NCBI GenBank assembly: GCA_023091735.1
Contig: JALKBU010000046.1
Location: forward strand, 46,728 to 110,727
Reading direction: 5' to 3'
DNA: 64,000 nucleotides
Source: Trichomonas tenax
Taxonomy: Eukaryota > Parabasalia > Trichomonadida > Trichomonadidae
Within the stretch, counting starts at the first letter, position 1; every line of letters starts with the position of its first letter. Below the pieces are notes generated by a model. The model searched no databases and was not told the DNA's origin. It worked only from the letters and a program-made list of their open reading frames with translations. This document shows, in pieces, positions 19,586 through 29,898 of this stretch. Made by a program: the position numbers and the translations under genes.

Positions 19586-22234
19586 TTACAGAAGGTTTCC
19601 GAGGCCAAGACCGCCAGCTGGCTTAGCTGGCTCTGTCTCCTTCTTCTCTGCGTCCTCTAGCCGAGCAGCGATTCCACCGAGAGCTCCGGCGAGAGACATT
19701 GACGGCTTAGCATCCTCCTTCGGGGCTTCGGCTGGGACATCAGCTGCGCCACCGAGGGCACCGGCGAGAGAAAGTGAAGCTGCTGGTTCCTTAGCTTCTC
19801 CAGCTGGAACGTCTCCAGCAGCCTTCTCGAGCGCGCCACCCAAGTCAATCTTTGTCTCTGGCTCAGATGGTTTCTCTTCCATGTTAGCAGCAGCAGCGAC
19901 CTCATCAGCCATTGCTGTATCCTGCTTCTCTTCCTTCTTCTGCTCTTCTTCCTTCTGATCTTTGGCTCTATCAAGTGCTTCGTTAACCTCCGCATTCAAG
20001 GATAACTTGTTATACTCTTCAGCTGGTTTCTCGTCTTCGGCAGCCTTTTCTAAAGCTGCCTCTATTTTGAGCTTGTCCTCAGCTGGAGCTTCCTCTGGCT
20101 TTGTGGAATCCACAACCTTGTCGACCTCATCCTTGATTTCGTTGGCAAGGCTTAACTCGGGCTTCTTAGCAGCCTCTTCTTCCTCAGCATTCTTCTTGGC
20201 CTCCTCTTCCTCGGCGGCCTTCTTTGCTGCCTCCTCTTCAGCTGCCTTCTTTGCTGCTTCTTCCTCGGCCTTCTTCTTAGCTTCAGCCTCTTCAGCTGCC
20301 TTCTTCTCTGCCTCTTCCTTCTCCTTCTTGGCACGTTCAGCAGCTTCGTCAACTTCAGCTGTAAGAGAAAGTTCGCCCTTCTTCTCTTCTTCGTCCTTCT
20401 TTTCTTCGGCACCGCGCTCGATGGCCTCGTTGACCTCTCCTGTGAGAGACAATTTCGGCTCCTCGGCGGCCTTGTCCGCAGCAGCCCTCTCCATCTCTGC
20501 CTGCTGAGCTGCCTCTTCTTCACCGCCGATGATGACACGTTTCTCTTCGTTGCCCTGATCGATCTTGCCTTCGAGAGCGTTCATGAACTCCTTCTCGATG
20601 GTGGATGGATCGAATGGCGTCTCTTCTTTCTTGCCTTCGTCCTTGTTGGCCTGAGACTGAGCCTGCTTGTTTCTCATCTTCTGCTCCTTGAGATACTGAT
20701 CGTAGTTCTTGACTCTCTTGGCTTCTCTGGAGAGCATGGACATGAAGTTGGACTTCTCGTTTGCGTTGAGTGGCTGCCTGAGGGACTCGTTGAGCTGGAG
20801 TAACATGGCTGTGCCGTTAGCGCTGCCAACGACGATAAGCTCACCGGAGTTATCTGCAGCCATTGTTCTGATAGCAGAGTCTGATGCCTGGATGGAGCAA
20901 ACTGGAGCTGTGAGGGAAAGGTTGATATCCCAAGCCTCGATTGTGCCAACATTGTTAGCTGTGAAGATGACAGATGTACGGCCGTTGCCCCAGACTGCGT
21001 TTGTGAGGTATCTGGACTGCGATGGAAGGCAGATGAGTGGTGTCTTGTTATCTTCTGTGTAGACTCTGACGGTCCAGTCTGATGCTGTGAGGAAGTACTT
21101 TGTTTCTGTTGGGTGACGGTGGACTGAGTAGATTGGTCCGTAGTGGTTCGAATAAACACCTGAGATTCTCTGGCTTGGATCCGAAGCCTTTCTGTTAACC
21201 ATCATGACTAAGCCCTCGTTTGTGCCAACCATGTACTTTGTTGGGACACCTGTGTGGTAGTCGATAGCTGTGCCGCCGAACGGTGGAGCGAAGCCCTGTG
21301 GGAGCAAGTCCTGGTTTGGCTGAAGCTGAACGATTTCAATTGGCTTTGTTTCCTTACGTGTATCCCATGTCATTGTTGTGCCGTCTAACGAAGTAGAAAC
21401 GCACTCGAATGCTGTCTTTGACGAGATCCACTTGACTGAGTGGACAGCGCCTCTGTGGGAGTGCTCGATAGCGGATGTCCAGATCGGGACAGATCCTGAT
21501 CTAACATCCCACAATGAGATTGTGCCGTGAGCCATACCGCCGACAAGGAAGTTGTAGTCCTTGGCGTTGTACTCGAGGCAGAGAAGTGGAGAGGGTGGGT
21601 GAATTTCCATTTCTGGGACGCTGAGACAATCGATATTGTAAATGAAGCTCTCGTAGTGAGCGTTTGGATTTGCGAGATCGTTTGGAGTGTAGCAGATTGC
21701 GACGCGCTTTGTTGTCTGGGAGTCTTGCCAAGACAAAGAAGAAACGTATCTGTCTGGGAATTTGTCTCTGATTATGGAAAGTGTTGCAATTGAAGGATCT
21801 GGGATTGCAGCGGATGCTTGGAGATGTGGGAAGTGGTCTGTAAAGAGGTCGATCGAGTTGTTTAATTTCGCTGTTGCCTCAACTTGAGCTGCAAGCTCAC
21901 GAATCTGCTTGACAGTGTTCGGATATCTATCGACTCTGTTCCTGTGGTTCTTGCAGGAGCTTGGATCCGTTGGATCAACGCCTGGTGGCCAAGAACCTTC
22001 TGTGTGAACAACTTCTTGTTGTTTGATTTGCGTAACTTCCGTATTTATTGTGTGCTGTGAGTATGTTAATGCAGTTTGTGTTTCTACGGTGAATGGATTG
22101 ATATCTGCAAAATTAGCACGAAGTTTTGGATCCGGAGGAATTGCAAAGATAGATTTGGTGGATACTTCCACGTTTAGTGGACGGCCGAAGTGGCTACGCC
22201 AGGTTTTGTACGTGAATGTATCAGAGTTCGACAT
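19586..22234 (-). CDS. Outer-arm dynein intermediate chain (DNAI2/IC69-like), extended
   Basis: This 882-residue protein is a WD-repeat dynein intermediate chain of the outer arm, a structural part of the axonemal motor base. The N-terminus has the family signature HTEGSWPPGVDPTD. WD40 blades occupy about residues 150-500, with core motifs such as GTISLWDVRSG, TTMTWDTRKE and GTIEAWDIN. Family members of this type are usually about 600 residues. Here about 330 extra residues at the C-terminus are almost only Lys, Glu and Ala, punctuated by a repeated motif LSL-x2-EV-x-EA and, near the end, SLAGALGG. The strong codon bias (few A/T-ending codons) suggests high expression. The start is the first ATG. 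Upstream sequence contains TAACGGTT, a Myb-type site. Confidence 0.93.
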   Translation of the reverse strand: MSNSDTFTYKTWRSHFGRPLNVEVSTKSIFAIPPDPKLRANFADINPFTVETQTALTYSQHTINTEVTQIKQQEVVHTEGSWPPGVDPTDPSSCKNHRNRVDRYPNTVKQIRELAAQVEATAKLNNSIDLFTDHFPHLQASAAIPDPSIATLSIIRDKFPDRYVSSLSWQDSQTTKRVAICYTPNDLANPNAHYESFIYNIDCLSVPEMEIHPPSPLLCLEYNAKDYNFLVGGMAHGTISLWDVRSGSVPIWTSAIEHSHRGAVHSVKWISSKTAFECVSTSLDGTTMTWDTRKETKPIEIVQLQPNQDLLPQGFAPPFGGTAIDYHTGVPTKYMVGTNEGLVMMVNRKASDPSQRISGVYSNHYGPIYSVHRHPTETKYFLTASDWTVRVYTEDNKTPLICLPSQSRYLTNAVWGNGRTSVIFTANNVGTIEAWDINLSLTAPVCSIQASDSAIRTMAADNSGELIVVGSANGTAMLLQLNESLRQPLNANEKSNFMSMLSREAKRVKNYDQYLKEQKMRNKQAQSQANKDEGKKEETPFDPSTIEKEFMNALEGKIDQGNEEKRVIIGGEEEAAQQAEMERAAADKAAEEPKLSLTGEVNEAIERGAEEKKDEEEKKGELSLTAEVDEAAERAKKEKEEAEKKAAEEAEAKKKAEEEAAKKAAEEEAAKKAAEEEEAKKNAEEEEAAKKPELSLANEIKDEVDKVVDSTKPEEAPAEDKLKIEAALEKAAEDEKPAEEYNKLSLNAEVNEALDRAKDQKEEEQKKEEKQDTAMADEVAAAANMEEKPSEPETKIDLGGALEKAAGDVPAGEAKEPAASLSLAGALGGAADVPAEAPKEDAKPSMSLAGALGGIAARLEDAEKKETEPAKPAGGLGLGNLL

Positions 22235-24251
22235 AGCAGAATAACTAACGGTTCCAACCGCAACTAAATTGAATATATATACGTTATTTTAAAATATTTT
22301 GATTTGTCACGTTTTTAGTACTCTCCCATTTTTTCTATTGATTTCTGGCCTACTTTAAACATATCATTAAATATACTTTGAAGCATATGTTGATATTATA
22401 ACATCAAATTGATGTATTGTCGAAATTATTTCGCTGAATTCGTTGATATTCTTACAAAATGATTATGAAATATCATTATTTTTCGTGATGATGTTATAAA
22501 GTAAGTTATTTTCGATCTATTTAAAAATAACATATTTTGTTGATGCGAAATTGAAAAATCAAAATTATCGACTGTAACTTAAATTCCATTTAGAAAGTGC
22601 TTATTTTAAACCCATTTATAAAGTGAACAGCCAATATAATTGAATACCTTTTTGAAGAAATTATTAACAAAATTAAACATGTATATGTATTGAACTGGAT
22701 TCTAATTACTCATTAATATTTAAATCCTTTTCTTTTTGCTTTATATCAATCATTTGCAAAAAATTGAATAAGATTTCCAAATTTTGTGCGAAAATAATTA
22801 TATTATTGGATGCAAAACGGAACAATAGAATTTATAGATTAGAATTATAGTTTTAATTTAAAGATATATCCAATAATAAATTTAGAAATAAGATTTTTTT
22901 CAAATTTATCCATTTTTAGTTTGATCTGACATTTGATCAAAGGCTTTCATATTTATTTTTGCACTGCAGGAGTGACAAAAACTCGAAATATCAGCAAAAA
23001 AGAGCCAAGGTACCTTTTTGTGCCAAGTCTAGGCAAATATATATAAAGCTGGTCGCTCATATGTGAAAATAGCTGCTCTGAAAAACCCAGAAATAAGTAT
23101 TTAAAGGAGAAAAGAAGTGAACACATAAATTAATTTAATCTAAAAATAGGAAATCGTTTTACATTGAATTTTGAGAATTTAAAATTCCTCGAAATTGTTT
23201 AAACAATGAAAAAAAAAATTAATTTTTGGGGTGTTCATCTGTGAAAAAGACTTTTTAATCTAAGTACGATATAACGGTGGATGTTATTCTTCATATATCT
23301 GAAGTAAAAAATTAATTGGAAGTAAGAAATGGCTTCAATGATGGGAATATCAAAGCCCTTCTGGGAAGAAAGGATGGATCATCTCCATATGGAGTAGGCC
23401 CACTGTGTTGGCACGTAAACGACATGGAATTTTTCCATTTTAGAGGCATTTAACATCATTTGGTTCCATGAGAAGCATTTAAAATGTAAGCTATTCAAAA
23501 AGCTAATTGGCGTTTTCAACTCCACAAAAATTTTTCTTGACCTTTTCCATTAAAAAACATTCAATGAATTTTATTGTCAAAATTCAAGGCAAAACGATTA
23601 AAGAAATCATTTGAAAAGTGACAGAGCGAAGCGGAGTCACTTTTCGAGCAATTTGTTAAATTATTGGAAATAACTCTGCCATGTGTTTCTCCCTTCAGTG
23701 GTCACTTCTCGACACTTTCTAGAAAAAATTATCTCAACGGCTATCGTTGTCTTGATCGTCCAAACGATAGGTAGTGATTCTTTCTGAGAGAAATATGCTT
23801 ATCTTTGGATAGCGGATAAGCAATAATGACATTCAAATTGTCTAACAAAATTTATGTCAAATAAGAAATCATTCATATACCCTCCATAGCATAATTTATC
23901 AATTAGTTGTAAATCTCTCAATTTTTAACAAACCAAAATTTTCATGAGAAATGTCTTAGAAATAATTGTAGATCATTTACATACTAATAATGTTTGAAAT
24001 CGTATTTTCACATATTCGTGATCTATTACATGTATGCATTAATATTTAAAAGGAATTTTGAAAACTAAGTCGATTCAATGCGGATAAAAATATTTGAGTT
24101 GTAAAGCCTTTAGAGTTACAGATAAGCATTTTTAAACCCATAATTATTTTGAGAACTGTTCTTTAACAAAAATGAGCGCTCACAAATTTTTCCATGGTCC
24201 CGATCAAAAATTTGATAGCTGTTTGAAAATAAAATTTTTAATTTAATTTAA
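22235..24251. other. Long intergenic region with hairpin motif and GC-rich patch
   Basis: No gene is firmly supported. The stretch contains a GC-richer patch at about 23340-23425 with a 37-codon open frame on the minus strand (23312-23425), and an inverted pair of AAAAGTGAC motifs at 23613-23645. The rest is A+T-rich and unremarkable. Confidence 0.55.
23613..23645. repeat. Inverted pair of the GAAAAGTGAC motif
   Basis: GAAAAGTGAC at 23613-23622 faces its exact reverse complement at 23636-23645 across 13 bases that are unusually GC-rich (AGAGCGAAGCGGA). It is the same motif found just before several start codons, here palindromic and far from any annotated gene. Confidence 0.7.
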
Positions 24252-24746
24252 ATGTCCGACGACGAAGATAAGAAGTATCCTGTTGTTAAATTCTCACCCG
24301 AGGAAGACAAAGAACTACGCAGGCTGATAGTTGAAGAAAAGCTCAAGAACTGGGTGACAATCGCATCAAGAATGCCAGGAAGGAATGTTCATCAATGCCA
24401 TGATCGCTGGAAAAATGTTTTGTCAAAAAGGAGGAATTCAGTTGTCTGGACCAATGAAGAGGATCATGTTCTAATACAAAAATACAAGCTTTTAGGTCGA
24501 AGATGGAATAAGATTCAAATTTATTTACCTGGACATTCCGTTTCTCAAATCAAGTCTCGACTCGTTAAGCTGGAGAAGGAGCCACAGAGGTCATCCGATG
24601 CTTGCATTCCACAAAAACAGATCGAAATTTTGAAAAGGAATAATTTAGAAAATCAGGGCTCTGAGCTATTTGATACCTCTAACTTCGAGAATTTTTTTGA
24701 GACAATCGACTTCACATCTAACGACAACGAATTTGGCTTCGATTAA
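24252..24746 (+). CDS. Small two-repeat Myb-like protein
   Basis: This 164-residue protein consists mostly of two Myb/SANT repeats, at about residues 13-60 and 65-112. Landmarks are FSPEEDKEL, NWVTIASRMPGR, QCHDRWKNVL, VWTNEEDHVL and RRWNKIQIYLPGHS. The last ~45 residues are acidic and may act as an activation tail (FENFFETIDF). Size and layout are those of the compact trichomonad Myb transcription factors. The ATG follows an A/T-only leader. It is more compact than the Myb gene at 5373 and lacks its long N-terminal extension. Confidence 0.93.
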   Translation: MSDDEDKKYPVVKFSPEEDKELRRLIVEEKLKNWVTIASRMPGRNVHQCHDRWKNVLSKRRNSVVWTNEEDHVLIQKYKLLGRRWNKIQIYLPGHSVSQIKSRLVKLEKEPQRSSDACIPQKQIEILKRNNLENQGSELFDTSNFENFFETIDFTSNDNEFGFD

Positions 24747-26680
24747 GGCCGATCGTTTGATCAAAACAATATTACTAACAATAATAGACTCACGTTTGAT
24801 TCACTCCCCTTTTATATTAGAAAATGCAATCCATTTTCACCTGTATATGTGTTTTAATTAAAGAAATTGTTTATCTCATCCATCAATTCATGGTAAAAGC
24901 TTTATCATTCGATGATTCGCTCTTAATTGAACAATCCAAGATTTTTACTCATATATAATACCTCATATCTAAATCACTCCTCTATTCTCAGCAATTTTGT
25001 TGCTCAATCCTATTTTTATAACTTTTCGCACTTAAAATACCAAAGCGTAGGACTACTGAATGCTTATAAGCGATTAATTCAATGTTCTATGAAAATTACG
25101 GATTTATAAACTAACCTCGAAGGTGCACCACAAAAATTGGTTCGAAAATGTGATTGTTGATTGTCTGACTTAACAGCAATATTTGTGTAAATTGATTCGA
25201 AATCTGATTTCAAATTTTTAATGATGTACATTTGACACATATGCATTACTCCTCGAGTCTGATATCCTGTGATGTAAATTTGCGAATAAACAAGTTTGTT
25301 ATTATTCCAAACTCAAAATACATGATTTATTGATAGTTAATTCTTTAAGGTATAGCTTTTCCTACGTCAACAGTCAATAAAAACTATGTTTATATCGTCT
25401 ATTAATGATTTATATCTCGAAATATTTTACATATGTGGAATTTTGTCTTTTTCACATGAAATTATACTATTCCTCAATGCTTTAGTATAAACTACATTTT
25501 TAAATCTAGGTACTCTACGGGCGTGTTCCCCACAATATTGAGGGGCCCCTTGAAAAAATTGAGAGGAGTACCTAGATTAAAAAAAAGTAGTTTACAATTA
25601 AAGTTTTAGTCGGAAATAACATATGCTGTTATATATTACTCTATAGTAATAAACTTTTCTAATTTAGCCGCGCAAAAAGAGTCATCATTATTTTTGGGAG
25701 AATAACACACAGAGCTTATGTATGAACACTTGGAATACTTTTTTTCAAAAAAACATATTTGTGATTAGATTTACCTATTTATCATCGACAACAACATATT
25801 TTACGTTATAAAAATGCTATACAATGTGAATATAATATATTATAATGAGTAAAGCATATCATGGAAAATCAATGTTTTTGATGCAAGATATATCTAATAT
25901 TTTAATGAAATAACGACTTTGTTAGCTAATTCTTTAATATATCATGCACAACATGATTTTGTACATTGGGGTTCAATAACTTCGCAAAAAGTTAATCCAG
26001 TGAGTTAAAAAATGAGTTTCGCCGACTTTACATATCAATTTTAGACAAGTTTTACTCTATATCGCGGTTATTATTGATATAAATGAACAAAAATAGTTCA
26101 TATGCTATTCTTTTCCAATTTGGTGAATGATTCCATATGCCGAGGCATATGTATTGCATTTATTTATTCATCAAATTCAATTTAAGATTATGTGATACAT
26201 TTAGATATGAGTTAACAGTATGTTTGTATCATAATATAGCTGTATTGCATATCTCAAAAGAGATATGAGCATTGCCTTGTGCTTTACAGCTAAAATAGTT
26301 AAATCTTATTTTCAATCTGGGATAATAATGCTTGTACATAATGAAATTCATTTACTTCTTCGCTGTAATAGGCTAATTAACTACAAACCTTAACCTTGAT
26401 AGTCAATCATCCCAATATTTCGAACATGCGAAAAATCAATGTTGAAACTATGATTTATGAAAAATAGTTATATACTATAGAGGTTAATATCATATCAAAA
26501 GATATTAGTCCCAAATAACATATTTTAGAATCGAAAATTAAATATCAATAGAAAATTGTTGCATTAGACAAATTTTGATATATAAAATATTGATTATATC
26601 ATAAAAGAAGATTATAGGAATGATCAAAGATATGTGTTAAAAATCTGTACGTTAAGCCTGAAATCTCCAAAATTTCAAAA
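24747..26680. other. Long intergenic region with a MITE-like element
   Basis: There is no supported gene over 1.9 kb. The only clear structure is a 107-bp inverted-repeat element at 25488-25594. Open frames at 24670-24861 and 24927-25109 are random in composition. Confidence 0.55.
25488..25594. mobile_element. MITE-like element with ~28-bp inverted ends
   Basis: The left arm at 25488-25515 and the right arm at 25566-25594 are inverted repeats. They include a perfect 13-bp block (AATCTAGGTACTC and its complement) and matching outer ends TAAACTAC / GTAGTTTA, with only a small difference in the T-run between. The 50-bp centre is GC-rich and holds another small palindrome (CCCC, CAATATTG, GGGG). 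No coding capacity is present. It could be a small non-autonomous transposon or a structured RNA gene; no target-site duplication longer than 2 bp was seen. Confidence 0.5.
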
Positions 26681-27946
26681 ATGCAGAATTACACGTATCC
26701 TAAAGTTCTGTATGGGCACAGTCCCCAGAAAAGTCCAAATATGGATGAAATTGATAAGTCAAAGTCTCTTTCGACAATGCAAAGTCAAATTGCGCAAGAT
26801 TTACAGGAACAACTTCATGATGTTCAACAGCAGCTTCTAAAATTGAGAAGTCAATATATTAATAACGAAAATTCTACTGAACAAACAAAAAACGAAAATC
26901 TTTCAACCAAATATACCCAATTAAAAGCGAAATATACAAAGCTAAAGCAAGTAAACGAATCACAAAAGAAAGAAATATCTTCTATGCAATCGAAAATCGA
27001 TGAATACTCTTCATTAATCCAAAATTCACAAATAAAATCTACAAATGAAGGAAATTCGGCAGAATCGCCATTCAAATTCGAATCAAAGCACGACTCCTAT
27101 ACTAAATCCTCAACAATTACATCATTTGAATCATATTCAGATAATTCATCTAAAAACAGCTCAATTAACAGCGAAAACCTCGCAAAAGAACTAAAAGTCG
27201 AAAGGCACAGGAGAATTAATGCTCAAAAGGAGATAATTGTACTTAAAAAGAAGCTCATAGAGTATCACAAGAAACACAAATCATCTCCTGAAAAAGAAAA
27301 ATCGAATAAAGTTAAAAATTCGAATGAAGTTATTCAGAAGCTAACAGAGCAATTCAACAAATCTATGGAAAGAGCAGAACGTGCTGAGAATGAGCTTCTC
27401 ATTCAGAAAGGAGCTAATAATCAACTGAAAGCTAATTATGACACACTATTGCAAACTGTTTCTGTTCTTCGATCTGAAAATGCTGCAATAACTCAAGAAA
27501 GAAACTCCTTTGCAAACAAAACACTCACATTGGAGTCACAGATAAAGGAGAATTCAATGAATGTTATCGAAAAAGATGCATATAAGCTTAAATTCACTGA
27601 TGTGATGAATGACAAATCGGTCATTGAGAAAAAATATAATGACGCTCAAGAAGAAATCAAAAGATTGAATCATGAAGTCGTTAGATTAGAAGCGATGTTA
27701 ACAAGAACGAAAGATGATAACTATAAATCTATGCAGACAATCAAAGCATACGAAGGAGATGCATTAACACTCAACAGATTTGGATTCTTGCTCGCTGACG
27801 CATTAGGACAAACATTTAATCCTCATTCTGTTGAAATCGAGATTGAGCGTCTCTTAGAGGTTGTCAGAAGTGAGCACAGTGAATATGCAATGTTCCACCC
27901 ACAGCAAATTCATATGTTTTGCGCTGAATGTGGAAGACCGCTCTAA
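26681..27946 (+). CDS. Coiled-coil protein with C-terminal Cys motif
   Basis: This 421-residue protein is dominated by Lys/Glu/Gln/Asn-rich heptad-like sequence from about residue 25 to 370, broken by a Ser/Asn-rich stretch near residues 120-165. The last ~70 residues look like a folded domain, ending in MFCAECGRPL, a CxxC pair that could be half of a zinc site. No membrane segment or signal is present. The short N-terminus (YTYPKVLYGHSPQKSP) has a possible phosphorylation site. I cannot assign a family; a centrosomal, basal-body or vesicle-tethering role would be typical but is not shown. Confidence 0.8.
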   Translation: MQNYTYPKVLYGHSPQKSPNMDEIDKSKSLSTMQSQIAQDLQEQLHDVQQQLLKLRSQYINNENSTEQTKNENLSTKYTQLKAKYTKLKQVNESQKKEISSMQSKIDEYSSLIQNSQIKSTNEGNSAESPFKFESKHDSYTKSSTITSFESYSDNSSKNSSINSENLAKELKVERHRRINAQKEIIVLKKKLIEYHKKHKSSPEKEKSNKVKNSNEVIQKLTEQFNKSMERAERAENELLIQKGANNQLKANYDTLLQTVSVLRSENAAITQERNSFANKTLTLESQIKENSMNVIEKDAYKLKFTDVMNDKSVIEKKYNDAQEEIKRLNHEVVRLEAMLTRTKDDNYKSMQTIKAYEGDALTLNRFGFLLADALGQTFNPHSVEIEIERLLEVVRSEHSEYAMFHPQQIHMFCAECGRPL

Positions 27947-28498
27947 TTATTCTTCATCATTGATTAAAAGTATATTTTGTTTTTATTGAACTCAAATTGC
28001 TTGTCTTTCTGACTTCTAATGCTAATGCCAATTCATTTCATATGCAGAAGAATAATTCAAATGCAATTGTATCATTGAAAAAGCCAACTTTGCAATGCTA
28101 ATTTTATTAATAATTTTGCAAGTTTCTTGACTATAGTGAACATTTTCCTGACTCAACAATTATACGCACAGCATTGAAGATGGAACCTCTATTGTTGGTA
28201 ATTCCACATTCATGAAAATAGAACTTCCATCTTCAATATGTTTTATGAAAGTATAGTTCCCAATGTGTTGTACGTATTATAAATCAAGCAAAAATGATTG
28301 GTCAGAAAAATATTTTTCGAGAATTTTGAACATTTAGTTTTTTAAAAATGTGACAAAAATCAATACCTCATAGAATATTTTGAGAATTTGGAATCGGTTA
28401 CATTTGTATCTTAAAACAGGGGCCGGACTGAAAATGTTTGGTCTGTGTTTACATCGTCAGATGTCAAATGTAATAAAATAAACGGTCTCAACAAAAAA
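27947..28498. other. Intergenic region with a 65-bp hairpin
   Basis: The region between two coiled-coil genes contains the imperfect hairpin at 28173-28237 and an ACAGGGG block near 28417, which also occurs before other genes. Nothing else is recognised. Confidence 0.5.
28173..28237. repeat. Hairpin with 21-bp arms, two mismatches
   Basis: The arm at 28173-28193 (starting ATTGAAGATGGAA) and the arm at 28217-28237 are reverse complements except at two positions, with a 23-base loop. It lies 230-290 bp downstream of the coiled-coil gene stop. It could be a structured RNA, a small inverted-repeat element or a regulatory structure. Confidence 0.65.
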
Positions 28499-29608
28499 AT
28501 GAGTGAATTGATAGCAAACATCATTGACGAAACAGCAGAACAAGTGAAACTGTTTTTAAACCTCGACAAGCTCAGTTCTACAGCCCTCGTTGACGAAATT
28601 ATCGAAGAGAAAGATTTAATAACGAAATTAGGAAAATTTATGAAACTTGTTATCGATAGATTGCAGTTTTCTAAGGACCCGACAAAGTACTACAACTCTG
28701 TTTGTGCGAATATAATGGGTGGTGTTCGCAAAATTCTTCCAAATGCACCAGAAACAGCAAACGAGTTCGCAGAATGGCTTCCTCTTCAATTAGAAGAGCA
28801 CAGACACGAAATAAAACGAATGAGAAAGAAACTACAAGAGTGTCAGCAAGCATTGATTTCAACAAAGAACTCAATCGGAAAATGTGCGAATGAATATTCA
28901 GAAAAGACAAAGATTCTTGAAGAAAAAGTTGCCAAGCTTAAGGCTGAAAACAAAAACCTGAAAGAAAGATATTCTGACCGTGAAGATTTTCTTCAATATC
29001 ACAAATCTCAAGTTACAATTGCCGAATCAAAGCAACAGCGTGCAGAACAATCATCATTTGAACTCCAAAAGAATAATTATGACTTGAAACTCAAAATATT
29101 CGATTTACAAACAAATCTTGAAGCTTTAAGACGCGAAAACTCAGAATTAAAGAAATCGATTAAGTCAAAGTCAGAGCAGACACAATATGACATCTTGGAG
29201 CGTAATGAATTAATGTATCAAATGGATCAATTCTCGAGAGATATGAGAAAGATCGAAAAATTACAAGATTTACCTTGCAGATGCTTCGATCATGGAACAA
29301 ACTGGAAGAAGACACACAAGCAGTTGCATAAAATGATATATGACCTTGAACAGCAAAATGAAGAATTAAAAGAACAACTTCAACAATCAAAGGTCGAATA
29401 CAATATGCTGAAGTATACAGGAACAAAGAGACATCAATCTGAGAAGAAAACTAAAGTTACACAACAAAATAAAGAACAAACAAAGTGTTGTTCATGTTGT
29501 CAATGCAAATGTCATTATTTAGATGTGAATTCACTCAAAAAGCGCTTTGATAACCTTGAGAGTGATGTAGAAGAGTTAAGAAAAGAAATTGATGGAAACT
29601 TGAATTAA
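28499..29608 (+). CDS. Coiled-coil protein with cysteine cluster
   Basis: From the ATG at 28499 this is a 369-residue protein. Residues 1-90 look globular and helical. Coiled coil runs from about 95 to 320. A cysteine-dense motif (CCSCCQCKCH) follows near residue 335, then a last coiled-coil helix. The open frame extends further upstream, but only from a GTG, and the first true ATG is at 28499. The leader contains AACGGT, a Myb-type site. The cysteine cluster could bind metal or be palmitoylated. No family is recognised. Confidence 0.8.
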   Translation: MSELIANIIDETAEQVKLFLNLDKLSSTALVDEIIEEKDLITKLGKFMKLVIDRLQFSKDPTKYYNSVCANIMGGVRKILPNAPETANEFAEWLPLQLEEHRHEIKRMRKKLQECQQALISTKNSIGKCANEYSEKTKILEEKVAKLKAENKNLKERYSDREDFLQYHKSQVTIAESKQQRAEQSSFELQKNNYDLKLKIFDLQTNLEALRRENSELKKSIKSKSEQTQYDILERNELMYQMDQFSRDMRKIEKLQDLPCRCFDHGTNWKKTHKQLHKMIYDLEQQNEELKEQLQQSKVEYNMLKYTGTKRHQSEKKTKVTQQNKEQTKCCSCCQCKCHYLDVNSLKKRFDNLESDVEELRKEIDGNLN

Positions 29609-29898
29609 TTTTCTAGTTTCCGACTGTAATTACCTACAAAACAACTACCATTCCTTTGCTTTAACTTTTTGTTTGTAAATATTCGCTTAATCTACAAAAA
29701 TTGAATTTCAACAAAATATCATTCACGAAATAATAATTTTGATTTGATAGAAGCCATAAACTCTGTAAACTGTGTTATTTCAAACAAACAATGTTCTCTT
29801 TATTCCACAAGATATTGATAAAACTAAACAAACATAACAATTAGTATCCAATGATGCAAATTTCAATGTAATTTTCACTCTGACTTTATAATATTAAT

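Noticed and set aside
19962..20538. Long open frames on both strands opposite or within the K/E/A tail of the dynein intermediate chain
   Set aside because: They are Ser/Ala- or Arg-rich shadows caused by the biased codons of the real gene.
24747..26680. Spliceosomal RNA or other classical ncRNA in the long spacers
   Set aside because: I looked for U1, U2, U5 and U6 signature sequences and found none.
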